DNA of 64,000 nucleotides, from NCBI RefSeq assembly GCF_016805305.1, contig NZ_JAERQN010000009.1:186001-250000 (forward strand), given 5' to 3'. The notes beneath the pieces were generated by a model that was not told the origin of the DNA, searched no databases, and saw only the letters and a program-made list of their open reading frames with translations. The translations under genes and the position numbers were made by a program. Below, one piece after another: positions 16,192-24,876 of the stretch; position 1 is the stretch's first letter; every line of letters begins with the position of its first letter. This DNA comes from Falsiroseomonas ponticola. GTDB lineage: Bacteria > Pseudomonadota > Alphaproteobacteria > Acetobacterales > Acetobacteraceae.

Positions 16192-16994
16192 GATCCTCTC
16201 CATCGGGGCAGGAGCGTTGGCAATCGGGGCAGGCGCGATGCCATGCAGGGTCGGCAACTGGCGGGGGCTGGCAAGGCCACGCAGAACGAAATCGCAATGT
16301 ATGCAATCGGTTGCGAGTCGTTCTTAACGGACTGGCATCTGCTGACAACCTGGAAAAATCTTCTGACGCTAGCGAGGTCGCGCGCTGCTGCCCCCCGCAT
16401 ACGTCAGGCCCAGGAAGGAACCATGGCCTCGAAACCGAGGCGGGCAGGGCTTCTCGACGTACTGACAACTTACCCCGATCGGATTCCACTCCGCTACGGG
16501 TGAGTTGCACGAAGCTGACACGAATCGTGGCGCGGCTTGGCGCGAATAGTCGAAACCACCGATGCCTGTAGCGCCCGGTCCGTACCAAAGTGTTCGCTCG
16601 CGAAGTACGGATTTCGGGCAAGTGGGGTTCGAACCAGGCCAAGCGCCCACCGCGCTGAAACCGGCCATTTACCTCGGTTTTTGGGTTCCGTACTAAAACG
16701 CCCAAGTCAGGAGGTCGGGAGAGAATTGGCCTCCGGAGAGCGATTTTCGGCCGTTTCCGCGCCGGGCCAGTCAACAGGTTTGCCGGGAAAACCCCAGGAA
16801 ACCTGCCACTCAGCGCGGCGTCCGGTCAGGCAGAGAGTGCGGCTCGTATGGAAACTGGCGGAGGGAGTGCGCCTGGGAACAAACAGTCTCCGCCCGCCAA
16901 GGCCGAGAATAGATTGGCTGCGTGAGTGAGGCCGTGGCCGATTATGACTGCGCGGGGTCGTTTGGTGCTTGGCTCAGCTGACTGTAGGTCGCTT
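16192..16994. other. 800-bp gene-free stretch containing one copy of a long repeat
   Basis: No credible protein gene. The main content is the 185-bp element at 16691-16876 that recurs near 38.5 kb. A somewhat AT-richer part at about 16300-16420 may hold the promoter for the terminase small-subunit gene. The short frames here have the composition of chance ORFs. Confidence 0.5.
16691..16876 (+). repeat. Long dispersed repeat, copy 1
   Basis: About 185 bp, roughly 80% identical by eye to 38510-38694 in the same orientation. Shared landmarks are GGAGAGCGATTTTCGG, AACCTGCCACTCAGCGCGGC and ACTGGCGGAGGGAGTGCGCC. The last, reversed, resembles the CCA end of a tRNA-Ser. The two copies bracket 22 kb that includes the sugar regulon and the defence island. 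Confidence 0.6.
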
Positions 16995-17780
16995 CTACAG
17001 CGCCAGCTTTGCCCCCAGGCCGCCATCCACAGCGACATCAGCGCCGCTAATGTAGTGTGCCTCGTCGCTCAGCAGGAAGAGAACCGCCCGCGCGACGTCC
17101 CTAGGCATGCAAGGCCGGCCGCGGGCTGATCCCAAAGGCTGCGCCTGCGCCCAACCCGCAACCAGCGCCTCCACTTGGTCCGCGCCGGCGACGCGGGAAG
17201 CCGCTTGGCGTAGCAACGGCGTATCAACCACGCCCGGAGAGACGCTGTTGACGCGGATGCCGGACTCCGCATGATCCAGTGCCATAGCTCGCGTCAGGGC
17301 GACGAGAGCGCCCTTGGCCGCGACGTATGCAACCCCGTTCCGCTTTCCAAGATGTGCCTGCACGGAGGCGAGCAGTACGATCGCGCCGCCCGCAAGTGAC
17401 AGCGCCGGCAACGCCGCCTTCACCGCTCTGAACGCGCCTGTGAGGTTGACATCCAGCACTTGCTGCCAGTCGGCTTCCAGCATCGTCCCGACCGTGCCGG
17501 GGATTTGGATGCCCGCTGCGCAGACGAGCCCGTCGAGCCGCCCCCACTGGTCGACCGCCACCTGCACTGCGTGATGCAGCGCTGCCTGGTCGCGCACATC
17601 TGCGGCGACAGTTACGACACGCTGCTGTCCGAGTTGCGCCGCCGCGTCACGGATCTGGACGGCATCGTGCCCAGTCAGCACCACCGCGCCACCTTCCGAG
17701 AGAAGTTCCTCAACGATCGCGAAACCGATGCCGGTGGCGCCGCCGGTCACCATGACGACGCGACCGTCGAACCTGCTCAT
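16995..17780 (-). CDS. Short-chain dehydrogenase/reductase (SDR)
   Basis: A 261-aa classical SDR. The cofactor motif is VMVTGGATGIGFAIVEEL (residues 9-26), the NAG-equivalent is VCAAGIQIPG near 85, and the catalytic residues are Ser in LLASVQAHLG and Tyr/Lys in AYVAAKGAL. It should oxidise or reduce a sugar or sugar alcohol with NAD(P)(H). It is the last gene of the minus-strand regulon and overlaps the SMP-30 gene by 4 bp. A sugar dehydrogenase acting before the lactonase is the natural reading of that pairing. Confidence 0.9.
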   Translation of the reverse strand: MSRFDGRVVMVTGGATGIGFAIVEELLSEGGAVVLTGHDAVQIRDAAAQLGQQRVVTVAADVRDQAALHHAVQVAVDQWGRLDGLVCAAGIQIPGTVGTMLEADWQQVLDVNLTGAFRAVKAALPALSLAGGAIVLLASVQAHLGKRNGVAYVAAKGALVALTRAMALDHAESGIRVNSVSPGVVDTPLLRQAASRVAGADQVEALVAGWAQAQPLGSARGRPCMPRDVARAVLFLLSDEAHYISGADVAVDGGLGAKLAL

Positions 17781-18685
17781 GCGCCCGTCCTCCCCTCCGG
17801 CAGTCCGAGCACCTCAAGATCGATCGTCTGGATCGTGCCCGTTTGGGCCTCAGTGACGTAAAGGAGTCCGGGCCGGCGCGGATCGAAGCAGAGATTGGTC
17901 GGTATCAATCCCTCCGCAGTGTCGATCCGCGCGACCGGCTCGCCGAGCGCGTCGAAGACGCGCACGCAACCTGCCAAGGCGTGGCAGACAAAGAGCCGCC
18001 CTGCACTGTCAAAGGCGATGCCGTCCGGCCCACCGCCGAGCGAGCCGGAGAGTTGGATCACATGGCCGAGCTTTCCAGGCCCGCCATCGGGCCGCAGCAT
18101 GACGCGCCAGATCGCGTTGGCCTGCGTCAGCGCGATGTACAGCATGCCACCAGCCGGCGCGAAGGCGAGGCCATTCGGGCTCGGTAGGCCCACCGCCATC
18201 AGGTCGAGGCTGCCGTCACGCGCCAGACGCAGCACACGGCCCTCGGGCCTCGCGAGATCGGAGGCGCCTTGGTCGGTGAAGCAGATATCGCCTCCGGGCG
18301 TGAGCGCGAGATCGTTGACACCAAGCAACGCCTCGCCGCGGAAGCGGTCCACCAGCACCTCGAAGCGGCCCGCCCCGGGCGCTAGGCTCAACAGGCCGAG
18401 GCGGTTGTCGGTTACATAGGCTGTGCCGTCGGGCGCGAGCTTCAGGCCGGTCGGCCAGCCGTCATGCTCGACGATGACCGACCAGGTGCCGTCGGCGTCG
18501 AGCCGGAGAAGCCGCCCGTTCGAGATATCGACACACCAGAGCGACCCGTCCGGCGCGATGGCCGGCCCCTCCAGGAAGCAGTCGGCCGGCGTGCCGTGAC
18601 GGCGGAACTCAGTCCAGCCATTCGCGCAGGCGCGGCGTAGGCGATCCGGCAGCCGTGCCCGCAGCGAGAGGCGCGCGCGGATCAC
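17777..18685 (-). CDS. SMP-30/gluconolactonase-like beta-propeller protein
   Basis: A 302-aa SMP-30/gluconolactonase/LRE-like protein. Six-bladed propeller signatures are present: FLEGPAIAPDGSLWCVDISN near residue 37 (metal Glu), GVNDLALTPGGDICFTD near 122 (metal Asn), GLPSPNGLAFAPAGGMLYIA near 163, and GGPDGIAFDSAGRLFVC near 213 (metal Asp). It would hydrolyse an aldonolactone in the step after a sugar dehydrogenase. It overlaps both neighbours by 4 bp. Confidence 0.85.
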   Translation of the reverse strand: MIRARLSLRARLPDRLRRACANGWTEFRRHGTPADCFLEGPAIAPDGSLWCVDISNGRLLRLDADGTWSVIVEHDGWPTGLKLAPDGTAYVTDNRLGLLSLAPGAGRFEVLVDRFRGEALLGVNDLALTPGGDICFTDQGASDLARPEGRVLRLARDGSLDLMAVGLPSPNGLAFAPAGGMLYIALTQANAIWRVMLRPDGGPGKLGHVIQLSGSLGGGPDGIAFDSAGRLFVCHALAGCVRVFDALGEPVARIDTAEGLIPTNLCFDPRRPGLLYVTEAQTGTIQTIDLEVLGLPEGRTGA

Positions 18686-19815
18686 GGCAGCGGCACCCCG
18701 CCATGGACCAGCGCCTGGCCGCTCGCCGCGTCGAACAGATAGAGTTCCGCGCCCAGCAGCGAGAGCGGCACCATTTCACCGGGGCGCAGCGGCAGGTCTG
18801 GCCCAGCCTTACCACAAAATTCAGCGCCATCGGTTTCGGCGAAGAAGATCTGCTCGGCACCGGCATGCTCCACCAGACGAAGCCTCGCCTGGCACGCGAC
18901 GGCATCAGGCCGTGCGCCGAGCAGCACGCCCTCAGGCCGGACGCCCAACGCCAGCTTCCGCCCGGCAAAGCCCGCCCAGGGCCCGCCATCGGGGAAGGCG
19001 AGGCGCAGCGTGCCGGCTCGGAAGGTCTGGTGAGCACCATCCGCGATGACTTCGCCTTCGAAGATGTTCATCTCGCGATCGCCCATGAAGTTGGCGACGA
19101 AGAGGTTCGCCGGTCGGCGATAGATCTCCATTGGTGTGGCATACTGCTGCAGCAAGCCGCTCTGATAAATAGCGATGCGGTCGGACAGGCTCATCGCCTC
19201 GCTCTGGTCATGCGTGACATAGACGATGGTTGACCGCAGCCGCAGATGCAGCGCCTTCAGGTCATGCCGCATCCGCAGTCGCAGACGGGCATCAAGGTTG
19301 GAGAGCGGCTCGTCGAGTAGGAATACGCCCGGGTCGCGCACCATCGCCCGGCCAAGCGCCACGCGCTGCTGCTGCCCGCCCGAGATCTCCCGCGGGTAGC
19401 GTTCCAGCAAGTGCCCGATGCCGAGCGTCTCCGCCACCGCGGCGACCCGCCGCGAAATCTCCGCCGTGCCGAGATTGCGGCCGCTGGCCCGGAGCGGAAA
19501 GGCCAAGTTCCGCTCCACCGTCATATGCGGATAAAGCGCGTAGTTCTGGAAGACCATGGCGATGCCGCGCTGATCTGGGCTCACATCGGTCACGTCGCGC
19601 CCGCCGATCAGAATGCGGCCCGCATCGGGCGCCAGAAGACCGGCCAGGATATGCAGGGTGGTCGTCTTGCCGGAACCGGAAGGGCCCAGCAGCGAGACGA
19701 ACTCACCAGGCTCGATGCGCAGATCCAGGCCGGCGAGCGCCACGCTTTCGGCATAGCGTTTGGCGATGCCGCGCAGCTCGATGCCAGCGCCGCTCGGCGT
19801 GTCCTGTGCGGTCAT
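18682..19815 (-). CDS. Carbohydrate ABC transporter ATP-binding protein (MalK/UgpC type)
   Basis: A 377-aa ATPase. Walker A GPSGSGKTTTLHILAG near residue 42, signature ISGGQQQRVALGRAM near 141, Walker B VFLLDEPLSNLDARL near 161 and H-loop VYVTHDQSEAM near 193. A C-terminal TOBE-like regulatory domain contains LALGVRPEGVLLG. The start at ATG 19815 (MTAQDTPSGAGIEL) overlaps the permease stop (ATGA). It would drive sugar import together with the two permeases and the binding protein upstream. Confidence 0.93.
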   Translation of the reverse strand: MTAQDTPSGAGIELRGIAKRYAESVALAGLDLRIEPGEFVSLLGPSGSGKTTTLHILAGLLAPDAGRILIGGRDVTDVSPDQRGIAMVFQNYALYPHMTVERNLAFPLRASGRNLGTAEISRRVAAVAETLGIGHLLERYPREISGGQQQRVALGRAMVRDPGVFLLDEPLSNLDARLRLRMRHDLKALHLRLRSTIVYVTHDQSEAMSLSDRIAIYQSGLLQQYATPMEIYRRPANLFVANFMGDREMNIFEGEVIADGAHQTFRAGTLRLAFPDGGPWAGFAGRKLALGVRPEGVLLGARPDAVACQARLRLVEHAGAEQIFFAETDGAEFCGKAGPDLPLRPGEMVPLSLLGAELYLFDAASGQALVHGGVPLP

Positions 19816-20636
19816 CCCTTCACGCCTCCGCCCGTCATGCCGGCGACGAAGTAGCGCTGGAGCAGGATAAACAGGACCAGGATCGGCACCGTCGCCACCA
19901 TCGCCGAAGCCAGCAGTGGACCCCATTCACGCCCGTAGAAGCCAAGAAAGTTGTAGATCGCGATTGGCAAGGTGCGCTTCTCCTCTGACGATAGCAACGT
20001 CACCGCCACGACGAAGTCGTTCCAGGCGAAGACGACGACGAACAGGACCGCAGCGACCAAGCCCGGGCGCGACAAAGGCAGCACTACCCGCCAGAGAGTC
20101 TGGAAACGGGAGTAGCCGTCCATCATCGCGGACCACTCCAGTTCCTCCGGCAGGCTCTGGAAGTAGGTGGCGAGGATCCAGACGGCGATGGGCAGCTGAT
20201 AGGCGGTGTAGACCAGCACCAGGCCGAGATGCGTGTTCATCAGGCCGATGTCGGCAATCAGCGTGTAGGTTGGGATCAGTAGCGAGGCGACGGGGATGCT
20301 CATCACCGCGACGATGACGATGATCGCCGCCGTGCGTCCGGCGAAGCGGTAGCGCGCCAGGGCGTAAGCAGCGGGCGCGCCCAGCAGGACGCAGAGGATG
20401 ACCGTCCCTGCCGAGACAAGGAGGCTGTTGCCGAGGAAGCCGCCAATGCCCGCCTGCCAGATCGCATGGTAATTTTCGATGGTCGGCTCTGCTGGCAGCA
20501 GGCTCGGCGGAAAGCGGATGATCTCCCGCGGCGTCTTGAAGGAGCTCGACAACCCGAACAGGATCGGGAACAGAGCCGCCGCGGCGAGCAGCAGCGATAC
20601 CACCAACCGCAGCACGCCGCGCGAAAGCCTAGCCAT
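19812..20636 (-). CDS. Carbohydrate ABC transporter permease (MalG type)
   Basis: A 274-aa inner-membrane protein with six predicted hydrophobic segments. The first (VLRLVVSLLLAAAALFPILF) starts at residue 8. The cytoplasmic EAA loop reads EELEWSAMMDGYSRFQTLWR near residue 175. SSFKTPREIIRFPPSLLP is typical of MalG-type permeases. It overlaps the partner permease by 8 bp and the ATPase by 4 bp. Confidence 0.93.
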   Translation of the reverse strand: MARLSRGVLRLVVSLLLAAAALFPILFGLSSSFKTPREIIRFPPSLLPAEPTIENYHAIWQAGIGGFLGNSLLVSAGTVILCVLLGAPAAYALARYRFAGRTAAIIVIVAVMSIPVASLLIPTYTLIADIGLMNTHLGLVLVYTAYQLPIAVWILATYFQSLPEELEWSAMMDGYSRFQTLWRVVLPLSRPGLVAAVLFVVVFAWNDFVVAVTLLSSEEKRTLPIAIYNFLGFYGREWGPLLASAMVATVPILVLFILLQRYFVAGMTGGGVKG

Positions 20637-21504
20637 GCGCGCCGCGCCCCCGCTTGCGGAACAGGAAGAGCATGATGGCGACCGCGGCGATGTTGAACAG
20701 GGTCAACACTACCGCCATCGCGTTGGCGCGGCCGAGGTCGTAATCCTCGAAGCCGACGCGGAAGATGCGCAGCGCCACCGTCTCCGTCGCGCTGTTCGGC
20801 CCGCCGCCCGTTAAGATCAGCGGGAAGGTCAGCACGTTGGCGAAATGCAGCAGAAGGCGCGCGCAGGTGATGACCATCACCGGCCGAAGCAGCGGCAGCA
20901 CGATCTCGAACAGGATCCGCATTGGCCCGGCGCCGTCCATCCGCGCCGCTGCGATGAGGCTCGGCGGAATGCTGCGCAGCCCCGCCAGCAGCAGCACCAT
21001 TGCGAAGGCAGAATCGCGCCAGACGCCATTGGCGATCAGGGCGGCAAAGGCGTAGTCCGGATCGCCGAGTATGGTCGGCACATCCAGACCGACCCAGGCG
21101 CCGGCCAGCGGCACCAGCCCTGCATCCACCGAGAGCAGCCACTTCAACAGCAGAGAGCCGACCAGCATTGCGACCACGTACGGCACCAGCACCACGGTGC
21201 GCATCAGCACGTTGGTCGCCGCATCGCGATTGAGGAACAGCGCGAGCGCGAACCCGACGCCGAAGGTCAGCGCCAGGGTAACCAAGCTGAACGAGGCGGT
21301 TACCAGCAGCGCATTGAGAAAGCCGGGATCGGATATGATCCCGAGGTAGTTCTCGAGCCCGATCCAAGACTGCAGCTGGAAGAACCGCACCCGATGGAAG
21401 CTGTAGTATAGGCTGCTGCCGAGCGGCGCGAAGACGAACACCACTTCGATCAACAGTGCTGGAAGCAGCAGCATGTAGGCTGTGCGTGACGCCGAGCTGT
21501 GCAT
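20629..21504 (-). CDS. Carbohydrate ABC transporter permease (MalF/UgpA type)
   Basis: A 291-aa inner-membrane permease beginning MHSSASRTAYMLLLPALLIE. The EAA-type loop PPSLIAAARMDGAGPMRILF lies near residue 188. The GGGPNSATETVALRIFRVGF stretch near 245 is typical of MalF-like sugar permeases. It lies 27 bp after the binding-protein gene and overlaps the second permease. Confidence 0.93.
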   Translation of the reverse strand: MHSSASRTAYMLLLPALLIEVVFVFAPLGSSLYYSFHRVRFFQLQSWIGLENYLGIISDPGFLNALLVTASFSLVTLALTFGVGFALALFLNRDAATNVLMRTVVLVPYVVAMLVGSLLLKWLLSVDAGLVPLAGAWVGLDVPTILGDPDYAFAALIANGVWRDSAFAMVLLLAGLRSIPPSLIAAARMDGAGPMRILFEIVLPLLRPVMVITCARLLLHFANVLTFPLILTGGGPNSATETVALRIFRVGFEDYDLGRANAMAVVLTLFNIAAVAIMLFLFRKRGRGAHG

Positions 21505-21531
21505 GCCGCCCTCTTCCGCCTCCCTAGGCCG

Positions 21532-22842
21532 CTATTGCCGGGCCCGCGTCGCCGCTTCCGCCTCGCGCAGTGCCTGGAGTGCGGGCACATTTCCGAGGAC
21601 GACGCGCTGGGTCGCGCGGTTCAGGTCGGTGAAGGTGCGCGCAACGTTGCAGTCCGCCGGCAGCCAGACCTCGCTCTCCGCCCACATGCTGGCGAGGCCG
21701 CGAAGCGAGTCGTACTTTGCCTCGCGGAATTGCGGCTTCTCAGCGACCGACCGGAACAGCGGCACCAACCCGCCCGGCTCGGTCCAATATTCCATCGCCT
21801 CGGGACCGCACATGTAGTCGACGAAGCGGGCGGCAGCCTCCTGCCGGCGGGAGTTGCGGGAGATCGCGGCGAACCAGCCGGACATGTATTGCGGGCCAGG
21901 CTTCGCGGCATCGAAGCTCGGCCAGGGCATGATCATGAGTTCGGAAGCACCCCAGGGCGCGCGGTCCACCACATTGCCAAAGCGGCCATTGCCACTGCTG
22001 GCCATGGCGACGCGCCCGCCGATGAACTGCTCGATCACGTCGTCTAGCGTATGCGCGAAGCTTTCCGGGCTCGCGACACGATGGCGGCGGACCAAGTCTG
22101 CTTCCATCTCCACCGCACGTGCGCCGTGCTCATTTGCAAGCAGCGGCGCGCAGCGATCGCCGAACAGCCGGCCACCCTGGCTGCCCATCAATGCGTTCGC
22201 GGCGAACGACATGGTGGTGCGATCTGTCGAGAGCGGCAGGCCGGTGCCCCAGCGCTCCACACGGCTGCCTTCAGTTCGCTGCATGCGGGCGGCGGCGCGG
22301 GCGAAATCGTCCCATGTCTTTACCGAAGCCGGGTCGATGCCGGCCTCGCGGAACAAGTCACGCCGGCTGAACAGCACGATGGAGAGCGCCATGATCGGCA
22401 GGGCGTGCTGGCGTCCACCCTGCTTCAGCCACTCATTCGCCGCCGGCAGCACGATGTCCTGCTTCAGCGCCGACGACCATTTATCGGTCACGAGCGGACC
22501 AAGATCGGCGGCGACGCCGGCATTCACCAGCAGCCCCATGTTCTCGCCATTCACCCAGCCGATGTCAGGCGCGTTGCCGGCCCGGTGCGCCATGACGAAG
22601 CGCTCGGCGAGCGTGGACCAGACCTGGCTTTCCACGCGGATCCTGATCGTTGGATTCTGCGCCTCGAAGCGATCGATGATGAGTTTCAGCGCACGGTCGC
22701 GTGGTGTCGTCCCTGTCGGGCTGAGGAACGTCCACATAGTGAGGACCTCATTGGCCCGCGCAGCCTTGGTGCCGAACAGGGCCGGCGTGGCCATGGCGGC
22801 GGCCGCGAAGGTGCGGCGCGTGAGCCGAAAGCGGTCGGTCAT
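21532..22842 (-). CDS. Sugar ABC transporter substrate-binding protein (family 1)
   Basis: A 436-aa periplasmic binding protein started at ATG 22842 (MTDRFRLTRRTFAAAAMATP). The RRTF core and AARA cleavage region suggest Tat or Sec export. Family-1 features include FEAQNPTIRIRVESQVWSTL, APDIGWVNG near 95 and the YMSGWFAAISRNSRRQEAA block near 325. First gene of the import operon; the twin GTCGAC operator lies 74-99 bp before its start. The substrate is probably a sugar or sugar acid, by operon content. Confidence 0.9.
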   Translation of the reverse strand: MTDRFRLTRRTFAAAAMATPALFGTKAARANEVLTMWTFLSPTGTTPRDRALKLIIDRFEAQNPTIRIRVESQVWSTLAERFVMAHRAGNAPDIGWVNGENMGLLVNAGVAADLGPLVTDKWSSALKQDIVLPAANEWLKQGGRQHALPIMALSIVLFSRRDLFREAGIDPASVKTWDDFARAAARMQRTEGSRVERWGTGLPLSTDRTTMSFAANALMGSQGGRLFGDRCAPLLANEHGARAVEMEADLVRRHRVASPESFAHTLDDVIEQFIGGRVAMASSGNGRFGNVVDRAPWGASELMIMPWPSFDAAKPGPQYMSGWFAAISRNSRRQEAAARFVDYMCGPEAMEYWTEPGGLVPLFRSVAEKPQFREAKYDSLRGLASMWAESEVWLPADCNVARTFTDLNRATQRVVLGNVPALQALREAEAATRARQ

Positions 22843-22915
22843 TGGTTTCCTCCCTCCGGACCAGCACTGCACACCGTGAGACTGTGTCCTGTCGGGGATG
22901 CTGGCCTCCCAAACA

Positions 22916-22941
22916 GTCGACAGTTTAATATTACGGTCGAC
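22916..22941. promoter_or_regulatory. Twin GTCGAC operator in front of the ABC importer operon
   Basis: GTCGAC at 22916-22921 and again at 22936-22941, exactly 20 bp start to start, in the AT-rich leader of the binding-protein gene. Read on the minus strand, the 14-bp interior is CGTAATATTAAACT. It matches the interior of the element at 24828-24853 at 9 of 14 positions. Most likely bound by the GntR protein encoded next door. Confidence 0.65.
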
Positions 22942-22955
22942 AAAAAATCTGTCAA

Positions 22956-23654
22956 TCAGATTCCGGACGCCGGCGCTCCAGGGCGCCGCGTGGATTTCGG
23001 GGGTACAGGCGCGGCGACCAGGTGCGTGCGCAGCGCCGCCAGCGTCTCGCGCGATGAGCGGCGGATATGCTCGGTCATCGCTGCCTCCGCGGCATCCGGG
23101 TCGTTTTGGTGGAACGCGTGGAGCACCCGGCGGTGCTCGTCGTTGCGCTCCGGCCGGAACTCCGCTTGGGAAGCGGCGACGTATCGGTAGCGGGCGCTGC
23201 GAGTGCGAAAGCCAGCTAGGCACTCCTGCAGAGGGCGGTTGCCGCAGGCATCGGTCACCATCTGATGGAACTCGGCGCCGCAGCCCAGTGCACCGAGATA
23301 GTCTCCTCGTGCCGCGGCGGCCTCCATCCTGTCGATGTTCTCGCCAAGCTGCTGAAGCTGCCGCCCTGTGAGGTTGCCGGTGGCCAGACGCGCGGCCAGG
23401 CCTTCCAGCGTGCCCCTGACCAGGAACAGCTGCTCTGCCTCGTCGAGGTCCAGCGGGCGTACAAAGACGCGACCGGTTGCGGTTCGCTCGACGAAGCCCT
23501 CAAGTTCAAGCTGTACCAGCGCCTCCCGGATCGGACTGCGACTGGTCTGGAATCGCTGGGCGAGCTCCGGCTCACTCAGTCGTTCGCCGGGTCGCATCTG
23601 ACCGAGGAGGATCTCGGCCCGCAGTTCGTCGGCGGCGCGTTCCTGAAGTGCCAC
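22956..23654 (-). CDS. GntR-family (FCD domain) regulator of the sugar regulon
   Basis: A 232-aa FadR-subfamily regulator. The winged helix covers residues ~5-70 (ELRAEILLGQMRPGERLSEP, RFQTSRSPIREALVQLELEG). The FCD domain follows with the metal-ligand pattern (EFHQMVTDACGN near 127, the FHQNDPDAAEAAMTEHIRRS end). It sits between the DUF4432 gene and the importer operon. Matching twin-GTCGAC elements occur at both flanks, which makes it the obvious regulator of importer, epimerase and dehydratase. Confidence 0.88.
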   Translation of the reverse strand: MALQERAADELRAEILLGQMRPGERLSEPELAQRFQTSRSPIREALVQLELEGFVERTATGRVFVRPLDLDEAEQLFLVRGTLEGLAARLATGNLTGRQLQQLGENIDRMEAAAARGDYLGALGCGAEFHQMVTDACGNRPLQECLAGFRTRSARYRYVAASQAEFRPERNDEHRRVLHAFHQNDPDAAEAAMTEHIRRSSRETLAALRTHLVAAPVPPKSTRRPGAPASGI

Positions 23655-23680
23655 TGTCGCCTCGCTTGCTGTTGTCGTGA

Positions 23681-24751
23681 TCAGGGAACCGGCGCGTCGA
23701 AGCGGGCCAAGGCCGCGGCGCCGTGCAGCACCTCGATCCGCAGCCGGTGCTCGACTGTCTCGCCAGGAGCGAGGTAGCGGATGGCGCCCGCGGCCTCCAG
23801 CACGGCGCGCTTTGCGGCTTCATTGGTCGCCGGCTCGATCGCCAGCACCTGCATCCCTTGGGCCATATTGCGCCAGATCTGCAGGTGCGGAAGCGACGCG
23901 GCATCCCAATCCAGCGCCACGCCGATCCCACCGGCCAGACTTCGATTCAGGATGCCCGCCCGCCGTGTGCCGCCGGGCGCTGGCGGCGCCTCATACAACT
24001 CGTCACCGGCCTCCTCCGGGGCGGCGGTAGGGCCACGCAGCACCGAGGCGAGCCCGGCCGCATCGGGCAAGTACACTTCTGTTTCGCGATCAAGGAGGGG
24101 GAAGCCAAAGTTGAGATGGTAGAGCTGGACGAATGGCGTCGGCCGGAAGCCAAGATTCTGAATGCGGTCCTCGATGAGGATACTGGTGCTGCCGAGCGGC
24201 ACTGCAATCCGCCGGCGCAGCGCGAAAACCTCGCCATAGAGCATCGTCTGGCGCAGCTCCGCTTCGCACCACAGCGTGCAATCATCGCCCTCCCAGACCT
24301 CGCCCTGGCCGAGCAGCTTTGCGGGAGTCTGCGCTATCCGGCCATGCAGCGGATAGTGCTGCGTCGGACGGCGCGGCCCGAAGTGCGCGGCCGACCCTTC
24401 CGCCGGGCCGCGCACATGATCCAGCCCGCAGGTCACCATGAAGCCGTCGAGCGAGCGCAGCATGCCCGCGCCGCCATCCTCGTCGTCATGATGCAGGAAC
24501 GGCGAGCGGAAGCCGTTCGGCGAACGCCAGCCGAGCGGCACGCCGCCTGACGTCAGAGCACCGATGTCGAAGCCGCGATCGACAAGCACCCGGAGTTCGA
24601 GCCCCCCGCCGGAACGGATGTCGAGATGCCGTCCAGGCCGCTCAGGTCCATCGGCAAACTCGCTCAGCGTGATCCCAGCGACCTGCTCAAGCCGACCGAC
24701 TTGGCGGAGCAACTCCCCACGCGACATGCGACGGCCGAATAGGAATGGCAT
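23681..24751 (-). CDS. DUF4432 family protein (aldose 1-epimerase-like fold)
   Basis: A 356-aa galactose-mutarotase-like protein of the DUF4432 group. Blocks seen are GLELRVLVDRGFDIGALTSG near residue 50, a GFMVTCGLDHVRGPAEG block near 103, HYPLHGRIAQTPAK near 132, FVQLYHLNFGFPLLD near 208 and IWRNMAQGMQVLAIEPATNE near 295. It probably acts on anomers or keto-sugars derived from the imported substrate. It is 26 bp upstream of the GntR gene and divergent from the enolase-superfamily gene. A lone GTCGAC at 24768-24773 lies just before its start. Confidence 0.85.
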   Translation of the reverse strand: MPFLFGRRMSRGELLRQVGRLEQVAGITLSEFADGPERPGRHLDIRSGGGLELRVLVDRGFDIGALTSGGVPLGWRSPNGFRSPFLHHDDEDGGAGMLRSLDGFMVTCGLDHVRGPAEGSAAHFGPRRPTQHYPLHGRIAQTPAKLLGQGEVWEGDDCTLWCEAELRQTMLYGEVFALRRRIAVPLGSTSILIEDRIQNLGFRPTPFVQLYHLNFGFPLLDRETEVYLPDAAGLASVLRGPTAAPEEAGDELYEAPPAPGGTRRAGILNRSLAGGIGVALDWDAASLPHLQIWRNMAQGMQVLAIEPATNEAAKRAVLEAAGAIRYLAPGETVEHRLRIEVLHGAAALARFDAPVP

Positions 24752-24827
24752 GCGGCAGGATCTCCATGTCGACAGCCGAACGGAAGGGCTCGCCTGAGAT
24801 GCAGCTTAGCCTTGACCAGGGATAATT

Positions 24828-24853
24828 GTCGACCATACAGTTACCCTGTCGAC
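24828..24853. promoter_or_regulatory. Twin GTCGAC operator in the divergent DUF4432/enolase promoter
   Basis: GTCGAC at 24828-24833 and 24848-24853, again 20 bp apart; the interior is CATACAGTTACCCT. The element ends 23 bp before the enolase-superfamily start, so a bound regulator would block the promoter or ribosome-binding region. A third GTCGAC at 24768-24773 is 60 bp upstream of the first, an integral number of helical turns. Confidence 0.65.
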
Positions 24854-24876
24854 AGAAACCGAAGGGCGCCCGACCG

